Shown here one piece after another: positions 1 to 8,400 of a DNA stretch of 32,469 nt. This DNA is from Fusibacter tunisiensis. GTDB taxonomy: Bacteria; Bacillota; Clostridia; Peptostreptococcales; Acidaminobacteraceae. Under the pieces are notes generated by a model that was not told the DNA's origin, searched no databases, and saw only the letters and a list, made by a program, of their open reading frames with translations. The DNA is taken from assembly GCF_016908355.1 (NCBI RefSeq), contig NZ_JAFBDT010000023.1, forward strand, positions 1 through 32,469, given 5' to 3'. Numbering within the stretch: the stretch's first letter is position 1; each line of letters opens with the position of its first letter. The position numbers and the translations under genes were made by a program.

Positions 1-57
1 AGGAGTTTTGTGATAAAATAGTATAGAAAGCAAGTCTGATTTATATGAATTTGACTA

Positions 58-354
58 TCATAGGAAAGCGCAACCAGAGACGCAGAATTCTGGTATTAAT
101 AACTTGAGTTCATGTAACTCAAATTCTCTAGAAACCATAAAGTATTTATTGGCCTTACCTTTGTCACAAAGAATATCAAAACCATACTCATTCAGTAAAG
201 CAATATCATTGTAAATAGATTTTCTTTCGGCATTTATTCCCTTATCATTAAGTCGTTTTATTATTTCACTTACAGTCAACTTATGAGTTTCATCAGTCTC
301 ATCATGCAACATTCGCAATATATACAACAGCTTTAACTTTGTTTTTGAACCCAT
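58..354 (-). pseudogene. Truncated DeoR/WYL-type HTH transcriptional regulator
   Basis: The 98 residues match the N-terminal winged helix-turn-helix of WYL-domain regulators: the start (KLKLLYILRML), the HTH stretch that ends SIYNDIALLNEYGFDI, and the linker that usually leads into the WYL core (FELHELKLLI). After residue 88 the sequence stops resembling the family and ends 10 residues later, so the ligand-sensing WYL domain is missing; the usual length is about 300 aa. The remaining 57 bases at the window edge do not continue a WYL domain in another frame. The gene starts 8 bases after the stop of the 1415-aa ATPase gene and is probably co-transcribed. WYL regulators are common repressors of defence islands such as BREX and CBASS, so the intact ancestor probably controlled this operon. 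A loss of function, or a small HTH-only repressor, are both possible. Confidence 0.7.
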
Positions 355-362
355 AAATACCC

Positions 363-3300
363 CTATTTCACATAAGTGTTTAACACTTTAATACATTCAT
401 TTTTTTCTTGATTGTTCAGTGACTTGAAAAGCTCGACCACAGAATCAATTTTTAGCTCTTTCATCTTAGACTTAACATCAAATCTCCAATTTCCAATCAT
501 ATTAACATTATCTTCATTTAAGAAATCTGGTAACACCTCAGTTTTTGCTAGATAAGATTGACATTTCTGAGCATTCCAAGTGTTAAACATCTCATCTTTA
601 TCAAACTTTTGAGAGTCCATCCAATAATCATTTTCTTTTTGAATTTCATTTTCAATAGATGATCTATAATTATCCAACATGCTATTTAGATCAACATCAT
701 CAACGAACTCCTCATATTTCAACTTAAGTTCATCAATTCTATCAGCCCTATAAGCTAGGGTATTGTTAGCCTTCATGTCATTAATGTCAGATAGGCAAGA
801 TGTCACAACTCTTCCAATCACCATAATATATTCTTTTTCATCATGTCTAATCCCCTTTTCGAGCAATTCATTAATAAGATTTTTTATTTCTTCTGCATCT
901 TCAAGAGTATTAATTTCATAAGATCTATCATAGATTTCAGTAATTTGTGCTTTAATTTTGTCTAAGAACTCAACTACTTGATTAATAATTTTATTCAACG
1001 ATTTCACATAAGAATCTCTCGTTCTATTATCAATCACTTTGTTTTGCTGGATTAACCCCAGCAGTGAATCTCCTTCTTTTTGAAGATTTAGTAATTCCTC
1101 TTGTGTTAAATATTTTGTAGGTTTTGTGACTTTAATAAAAGCATCACATTTTTCAACCGCTTCTTGTACCATCCTTATGTTTTTTAGATTACCAGTAGTT
1201 CTTTCCATATGGTCAAGTGTTTCAGTTGCAAACTTACCATATCCGAGTTCTTTCAAATTTTCCGCAAGACGCTCGAGCCACTTTCTGTATGGACCAACTC
1301 CTGAAACAGACATACACTTCTGTTTCTTTATATATGTCATATATCTTTCTTCAATAATATCGCGACCATTATCTTGAATTATATCTAACTTATCTATCTC
1401 ACTATTTGGAATATCAAAATGTCCACTTTCTTCACGTTCACTCTCAACTAAGTGCTTTCCTTTTACCATGGCATTAAGCAAGTACTTAAAGTCCAATCTA
1501 TCGGTGGTTCCTCTATTAAACTCACCTTGAATAGATATTATCTTATTTTGAAAACTTCTTAATTGATTTATACCTATGTCCAACCTCATATGACATGTTT
1601 GAACTCTATCAACTAACTCCTCTGGAGGATCATTTTCCATTTCAAGACTTTGAAGTTTTTCAGTGAGTTCTTCAAATCTTGCAATATTAGTCTCATGCTC
1701 AATTTCATTACATAAAACCTGATACTTTTTCAAGTAACCTTCGATATTGACTTTTATGATTTTTGAAGATTCTAGGATCTTTAAATCAATGGATTTGTCT
1801 TTATAAAACAAAGTGCTCCACTCGGTATTTTTTATGATTTTATCCCTAAATACAATTTTAGCTTCTATGCCCTTCAGCTTCATATATATCGATAACAATA
1901 GCGCAAAAGAATAATCATTCATCCCAATAGGTGTAGTTACACAACGATTATAAACATCTATTAAAGAAAGTGCCTCGCTTTTTTTAAACTCCCTATCAAG
2001 TGATGTAAACAATTTATATAAGTTTCTATTTGAAGGGTACTGCATTTCATATTTTTCATTTAAAACGCCCCAACCTATTTTAGGATTCACCAACACATTT
2101 GTTACAATATTTCTCATACCTTTATCTTGAACCTGAATCCATGAATAGTTTAATGCACCCGCTAGCATACTCTTAGCAATTAGACATAAATTCTTTTTAG
2201 GTGTTGATAACTGCTTGTTTGTAAAACCCTCAAATGGGAAAGGAATCACATCTGTATAAAGACTCTCAAACTTCTCCTTTAACACTGCTTTCATACGTTT
2301 ATCAGTATTTATGACACCATCAATTGTAATCATTTCTCTATTAGATTGAAGCTGTTTAAAAGTTTGTTTCATATCAGAATCATTGTTCTCTAAAAATTTA
2401 TCGATAAATCTACTATACTTAATCGATTCTTCTTTTGAGAACTTTGCAATAATTTTCTCATTAAACAAGGTTTTGTAAAAATTCTGTTCACTGTCATCTA
2501 GCAACCACATAACAACAGGATACTTGTCTAAATGATATTTATTGTTCAATTTTACAACTTGATCGTACGAGTCTCCTTCTGACAAGTAAACATAAATAAA
2601 TACTCCCCTAGTAGATGTTATCTGTGTACTATTCTTTAAATCCTCACATAGTGACTTAAAATAGCTCTCGTCCATTTCATTCGTAGTTCTTATTTCCTGT
2701 CTATAAGACCACTCATTCGTCTTAATATTATGCATTTTGGCAAAATCAGTTTGCATATCTGATAATAGACCAAGCTTACTTTTTACTTCGCCTGTTATTA
2801 GTGACTCAACTGTAATAAAATCTAACCTATTTCTTACACGATTGAAATGAGCATTAAAGTCATTCTGACCAGTAGCATCTTCAACAAAGTCATATGTATG
2901 ACGATTTTCATCGTAAACAATAACACCTACATTATTCTCTAAAACTTCTAAACTATCATCAATGATTTTAATATTTAATCCAGATAGTGATGAAAACGCA
3001 CGCAACAACTCTTCTTTCCTTTTAACTCTAAATTTAAGCAACTTAAAAACGAGAATTGATGACAGCACCTTTTCTTGATGACCTAAAAGTTTTTCACCGT
3101 GTTTTACTAGGATTCTGTCAAACATCATGCAATTTTCACTACGCTGACGACCTTCTTTTTCAGCTAGTAATAGTTCTGTGAACAATTCACCTTGAATAAT
3201 ATCAGTAGCAAATATTTCAGGTAGGAGCCCAAGCTTGTCTACATTTTTATCACTAATTGATTTAATTGAATCCATAAAGAAGTTCAGAGCAGATCGCTGT

Positions 3301-4610
3301 TGATACCAGTCAGACAAACTCGTTAGTAATAACACCGATAAAGGATTCATAGGATAAATCCCTTTTACCAAAATGTCTTTAAACTTTTTTTCATCTTTCC
3401 AAACGCCCTTTGTATTTGCGTAAGTAGACCAAACTTTAATATCTTCAAATAACAAATTATATTTTGACACATTCTCTGATGATTGAAGATTCTCAAGAAC
3501 ATATTCATTATACAAATGGCTGTCTTTACTAGATACTAAATTGGCAAATATAGTCTCTAAATTACTAGATAAATATAATTTTTCACCAGATTCATACCTT
3601 CCAATGTATCTTGCTATACTTGACGATTTTTTTACTCTCGCCATATAAGTTTTCAAATCCGATTGTATGAAGCCAACCAGAATTATACTATTATTACTAT
3701 CCTGAATAGTTTCATATATTTGTTGCAATGCAGAATCGCCTGCTAACTCAGGTCTATCAGCTGCAAACTCAATATATCTACCAAACTCATCGAACAAAAT
3801 AAGTATTTTGTTAAAAACACCGTTATCACCACACAAACGATCATTTAACTTCTTTAAAATTTCACTTGCTGTTATACCTTCATCCCAGCGAATTCTAGTA
3901 CCATTAATTTTCTCATATACATTATTAACCTTATTAAAGACCTTATCATCAAAAATCTTCTCTAACATATAATCATATAAGCCCATACTAGATTTGTTTA
4001 TTTCAGAGAATTCATCATTAAAGTGCTTCTCGTGTAAATTAAAGTTCCGTTCAATAAAAATTTTTGCAATCGTATAAGCTTTAGTAATATCAGAGAAAAA
4101 GTCATCACTATATCCATATGCGGATAATACTTTTTTTGAAGCTCGCAATATTTCAATATTCAAATTGAAATCCTTCATACCATTTAGAACAAGAACTAAA
4201 TTCTTTTTATCATTATCCATTTTTATTTGTTCTGCAATTACTTTATCTGCACTTCTCATGTTGCTCAATATTCGATTCACAATATCTGGATCTTTATTTT
4301 CAAATAATTTCCCAAGAGTAACTGCCATATGGGACTTACCAGTACCATAACCTGCAATTGTCAACATAAGTGGGTTCCCATTTTCACTATTCAACTTATC
4401 TGATATAAGTTTTGCATACGAACATGTATCCATCAACTTATGATCCGTGAACTCAACTTCACCTTCAGTAACTCCAAAAAAATCAGGACCATGAAATACA
4501 AAGTTCTCTGCAATTGCTTTAGCTTTATCTTGATAAAACCAATCTACTTGAACCGCTCCACCAAATACTACATCATCTTTTACTTTTATTAACTCTGATA
4601 ACTTCGCCAT
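363..4610 (-). CDS. SspC/BrxC-like P-loop ATPase, second divergent copy (1415 aa)
   Basis: This is a large ATPase with Walker A GYGTGKSH at residues 87-94 and Walker B ILILFDEFG at about 269-277, followed by a RYIE segment. The same signatures (YGxGKSH; DEFxxYxE) occur in the 1200-aa SspC-like protein of the same operon. The two proteins also share a distal block: YPMNPLSVLLLTSL with a downstream QQRSALNFF (about 419-445) here, and YPLEPTSLYMLPAI with QNERSMFTFL there. The last 400 residues are charged and helical, with likely coiled coils. It starts 10 bases after the 272-aa SspB-like gene and has a GGGGGTG ribosome binding site. By analogy it is the motor partner of that protein. Its exact role is unknown: extra modification specificity or a part of the restriction step are both possible. 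No nuclease motif was recognised. Confidence 0.7.
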   Translation of the reverse strand: MAKLSELIKVKDDVVFGGAVQVDWFYQDKAKAIAENFVFHGPDFFGVTEGEVEFTDHKLMDTCSYAKLISDKLNSENGNPLMLTIAGYGTGKSHMAVTLGKLFENKDPDIVNRILSNMRSADKVIAEQIKMDNDKKNLVLVLNGMKDFNLNIEILRASKKVLSAYGYSDDFFSDITKAYTIAKIFIERNFNLHEKHFNDEFSEINKSSMGLYDYMLEKIFDDKVFNKVNNVYEKINGTRIRWDEGITASEILKKLNDRLCGDNGVFNKILILFDEFGRYIEFAADRPELAGDSALQQIYETIQDSNNSIILVGFIQSDLKTYMARVKKSSSIARYIGRYESGEKLYLSSNLETIFANLVSSKDSHLYNEYVLENLQSSENVSKYNLLFEDIKVWSTYANTKGVWKDEKKFKDILVKGIYPMNPLSVLLLTSLSDWYQQRSALNFFMDSIKSISDKNVDKLGLLPEIFATDIIQGELFTELLLAEKEGRQRSENCMMFDRILVKHGEKLLGHQEKVLSSILVFKLLKFRVKRKEELLRAFSSLSGLNIKIIDDSLEVLENNVGVIVYDENRHTYDFVEDATGQNDFNAHFNRVRNRLDFITVESLITGEVKSKLGLLSDMQTDFAKMHNIKTNEWSYRQEIRTTNEMDESYFKSLCEDLKNSTQITSTRGVFIYVYLSEGDSYDQVVKLNNKYHLDKYPVVMWLLDDSEQNFYKTLFNEKIIAKFSKEESIKYSRFIDKFLENNDSDMKQTFKQLQSNREMITIDGVINTDKRMKAVLKEKFESLYTDVIPFPFEGFTNKQLSTPKKNLCLIAKSMLAGALNYSWIQVQDKGMRNIVTNVLVNPKIGWGVLNEKYEMQYPSNRNLYKLFTSLDREFKKSEALSLIDVYNRCVTTPIGMNDYSFALLLSIYMKLKGIEAKIVFRDKIIKNTEWSTLFYKDKSIDLKILESSKIIKVNIEGYLKKYQVLCNEIEHETNIARFEELTEKLQSLEMENDPPEELVDRVQTCHMRLDIGINQLRSFQNKIISIQGEFNRGTTDRLDFKYLLNAMVKGKHLVESEREESGHFDIPNSEIDKLDIIQDNGRDIIEERYMTYIKKQKCMSVSGVGPYRKWLERLAENLKELGYGKFATETLDHMERTTGNLKNIRMVQEAVEKCDAFIKVTKPTKYLTQEELLNLQKEGDSLLGLIQQNKVIDNRTRDSYVKSLNKIINQVVEFLDKIKAQITEIYDRSYEINTLEDAEEIKNLINELLEKGIRHDEKEYIMVIGRVVTSCLSDINDMKANNTLAYRADRIDELKLKYEEFVDDVDLNSMLDNYRSSIENEIQKENDYWMDSQKFDKDEMFNTWNAQKCQSYLAKTEVLPDFLNEDNVNMIGNWRFDVKSKMKELKIDSVVELFKSLNNQEKNECIKVLNTYVK

Positions 4611-4620
4611 AATACACCCC

Positions 4621-5439
4621 CTAAATTAGTTCGGAATAAATCAATTCTATCAAATCCCTTATATTTCTCTTAAGTACAATAATTATTGGATTTAATTGTC
4701 GATTAAGATGAAGCCAACCTTTATCACTAGCTTCACTAAGAAAATCAAGAACTCTTCTTTCACTCCAATTTAGTGAATTTTGCCATTTGAGTTCTTCAAA
4801 CAACTCCCTTGTAGTAAATTCAGACCTGTTATCATCTAAATTCTTTAGCTCAAAATAGAGACTATACAAGATACCATATAAATACTCATCATCATAATCA
4901 AATTCTTTAAACACTATATAATCATCCTCTATATCACTTAGATCAAGATTTCCAAATGAATTAGAACTTGAATATGCTGTATTAAAAGCTGACAACTTAG
5001 TACTCTTACCAAAGTACTGATGAATATCATGATCAATTACATCTCTTTTTATTTCTGTGCCATATTTGAATTGAAGTTCCCTATAAATAAAGCACCATAA
5101 TCCAGCACCTGCATTCGGTGATGTTAAAAACATATGACATAACAGACGACTTAAATCTTCAGAGAAGAATGGATCTTCTCTAAAGATTAACTCGCCTAAC
5201 TCAGTTCTTTTCAAATATAGCTTGCCTTCTTGGCTGTTCATATTTATTAAATTCATATATTCAGAATACTTTATATGTGGTAGTACCTTACCCGATGATT
5301 TGCCTGTAGGAATTCCTGTTATATCGGATATCTCCTCAATCGAGTATGCTACATCACCATCTGCTATACTAAGAATTTTCCCTATATAATCAAAATTGGG
5401 GTAAAATGTTTGATGAAAATTAATATTAGTGTTGTTCAT
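4621..5439 (-). CDS. Divergent DUF4007/SspB-like protein, second copy (272 aa)
   Basis: The protein can be aligned by eye over its whole length with the DUF4007 protein at 18809-19696. FHQTFYPNFDYIGKIL lines up with GHETFYIRKGWLTKGL. LGELIFREDPFFSEDLSRLL lines up with FGDLINEHDQYFEEQGTLLI. The block around FLTSPNAGAGLWCFIYREL lines up with AKNKDAATSWYHFFNNF, and both end in a winged-helix-like segment. DUF4007 is the SspB family, whose members nick DNA during single-strand phosphorothioation. The GHETFY histidine/glutamate pair has become FHQTFY, so activity may differ. Its start overlaps the 3' end of the DptH-like gene by 14 bases, which points to translational coupling, and it is followed by an SspC-like ATPase. 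I infer a second SspB/SspC pair; the homology is distant, and a profile search would settle it. Confidence 0.65.
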   Translation of the reverse strand: MNNTNINFHQTFYPNFDYIGKILSIADGDVAYSIEEISDITGIPTGKSSGKVLPHIKYSEYMNLINMNSQEGKLYLKRTELGELIFREDPFFSEDLSRLLCHMFLTSPNAGAGLWCFIYRELQFKYGTEIKRDVIDHDIHQYFGKSTKLSAFNTAYSSSNSFGNLDLSDIEDDYIVFKEFDYDDEYLYGILYSLYFELKNLDDNRSEFTTRELFEELKWQNSLNWSERRVLDFLSEASDKGWLHLNRQLNPIIIVLKRNIRDLIELIYSELI

Positions 5440-8400
5440 TATAAGTTTCCTCGCACGTCTCTATAAATATCTCAATTTCTTCTTCAGTAACAAACGGAGA
5501 TTTCGCACGTAAAAATTCAGATGATGACGCAGTTTTTAATAACATGTCTCCTTTTCCCAACAAAGTTTCTGCACCTGAAGTATCTAGCACTAAACCAGAA
5601 GCAACTGAATCTGCTACTCTTAACCCAACTCTTGCAGTTAAATTATTTCTTATTGTAGTTGTTATAATGTCTGCTCTTGGCGACTGTGTACAAATTATTA
5701 GGTGAATACCTGCCGCCCTTGCTTTTTGAGATAATATTTTAATAGCGCTTTCTAATCTTTTTGCTAAGTCTTTGTTTTCTTCCATAAGTGCTGCATATTC
5801 ATCGAACACCATTAAAATACGCTTCATCTTTGCACCTTTAGTTTTTCTGTTATATGATGATATATTCTTGGACTTAGATTCTAAAAATGTTTTATATCGA
5901 CTATTCATTTCATCAACTAAATTTTCCAATTCACATACAGCATCTTCAGCTTCTGTTATCACCGATTTAGTAAATGGACTATCTTCGAAAGTTGATAATT
6001 CAATATATTTCGGATCTACAAGAATCATTTCTACTTCTTCTGGTGTATATATCATCATTACTGATAGCAACATACTATTCAACAAAACACTCTTACCGCT
6101 ACCAGTTTGTCCAGCTATTAATAAATGAGGAGTGTTCGAGTCACTAAAGTCAACTAACTGTGGATTACCAAGTATATCAGCGCCTAATAAGGCATAAAAC
6201 TTTTTCTTACAATCGTTAATCAAATCTCTTGCAATAATCTCATCTAACATATTTTTTAAACCAACAGTCTGCCTATTACTACGAATTATATCCATTACAA
6301 TTCTGCCATCTTTGATATAAATAAATGGTTTTTCATTGATTTTCAGCCATATTTTCATATCGTTCTCATATTTACGCAATTGACTGATATTAACACCAGT
6401 TGCCAAATCCATTTCAACTCTAATGATATCTGGTCCAAACACAAAATCTTGAATATATACTTTTGTCTTTCTTTCTTTTAGTTCCTTATCAAGTCTATCT
6501 AACTTATGTTTTAGATCGTTTTCCTCTTCCTGAGAATAACTTATATTATACGAATTAAATATGTCTCTATAATCAGCTGACTCTATCATGCGCATATATG
6601 ATTTTTCTGATTTAACCTCTGGTGAATTACAAATTTCTTTTATATCAGGATTGTCTCTCGTTATGTCTATGCTAGTCTCTGTATTCTCATCTGTTGATAG
6701 TATTTCAATATCCTCAACTTGCTTTTCATACTCAAAACTTGTATTTCCCTCTGCTACTTTCTCAACATAATCATCCCTTGAATCATCAGTCGACTTATAA
6801 ATCGGCTCAGTATATTTAGTACTAGATTTTGAATTAAAAAAGTCATACTCTATATCATTTTTTCGTTCTAACAATGAGTTTTTTGTTGTTATTGAACCAA
6901 AGTTAAACTGTTGAATTGCCATTCCTTGATAAACATAATCCCTAAAAAAATTATTTTTCTGTTCAAGACTATAAGTATATATACAGTTATCAAACTCTAT
7001 ATTATAATCTCCATTAAATATTCGCATCACTTTCTTGGCGTATCTATCCAATTCTTCTGCATCTAATTTTATAGAATTCTGTAACGTTAAAATCTTATAA
7101 AGTTGATTATGCCAGTATCTTCTTTTTATCCCTTGTGGATTTTCCCATATATTTTTCAATGTAGTATAACCAGCGAATACTTGCTCCTTTGCTTTATCTA
7201 CAGCAGTTGTCATATATGAGTTTCCACCCATTTTACACTCAATAATCCTAACGTTTATGAGTAAAAGTGAATCATCTGATAAATCATTACATTTCTTTGG
7301 AATCTCAATCAACAAGAAATCAGGTCTACGTTGTAAATATCCAGCTAAATCATCTTCATCGAACAACTGGTCATATAAATCCAAACTCAACAATTTCCTA
7401 TAATAATAATCATTAGTATCCACTGACTGTTGTTCAATTTTAGTTGATAGATAGAAAGCTAAATAATCTTTAATTGCCTCATCTTTAGGATTAATTGCCT
7501 TCAATACTTCGGCACCATCTAATTCATAAGCATAAGCGATACATTTATCAGCTGCATCTTTAATCTCTTCGTTAGACCAAGTTGAGAACTCTTTTTTCAT
7601 TCTTTTTAAAAGATAACGTCTAATATCTTTCAATATACTTTCAGAGGAAGATATCGTTGCATTAAGTTCACCAAAATATCCTTCGCCTGTAGAATATCCA
7701 ATAATCTCATTTCCTGTAAACTTAATTAATTCTGGATCAACATTTTCATCAAGTACAACTACCCAATTTGACTTTTCATGTAATACTTGAATAATTTCGA
7801 TAAATTGATCTCTCAATTTACTTTCTGTTTGGATTTGATAGCTCTTCTTTTCTATATGAGGACTCTTAATTCTTGTAATGAGTTGTGTGTATTGATCTTC
7901 ACATTCAAACTGTAATTGGCTAATAGCTAAAAAACGCTTATTATCTATTCTCTTTGGTATAGGTAAATATGTACTTGGATACATAGTATCTAAGCTCTTT
8001 TCGATATCAATAGGAGTTTCTTTTAACTCAACCTCCTCCATGATTTCGAACATAAAGGTTATATCACCATTTTGTATAGATTCTTCAGCTGTTTTTCTAC
8101 TATTTCCCAGTTTGTAATCTACAAACTTAATTCTAACAGTTAAATCAATCGAGTCATCTTCCGAAATATTATTATCTATCCACGACTTAACATAGTTATA
8201 TACCTTACATCTATAGTCAGCAGTATATATAATCAACTCAATTCTTAGCATTGACTTTTCTTTTTTTATCCTGTCAACAATACCTTTGAGAGCCGCTATT
8301 ATATCACTGAAATTTTGTGGGTTAAAAAACATAACTTTCAAACCATCTTGCTTATATGGATAAATTGAAAGGTAATTTCGTATCGTTTTTCTAATATAGT

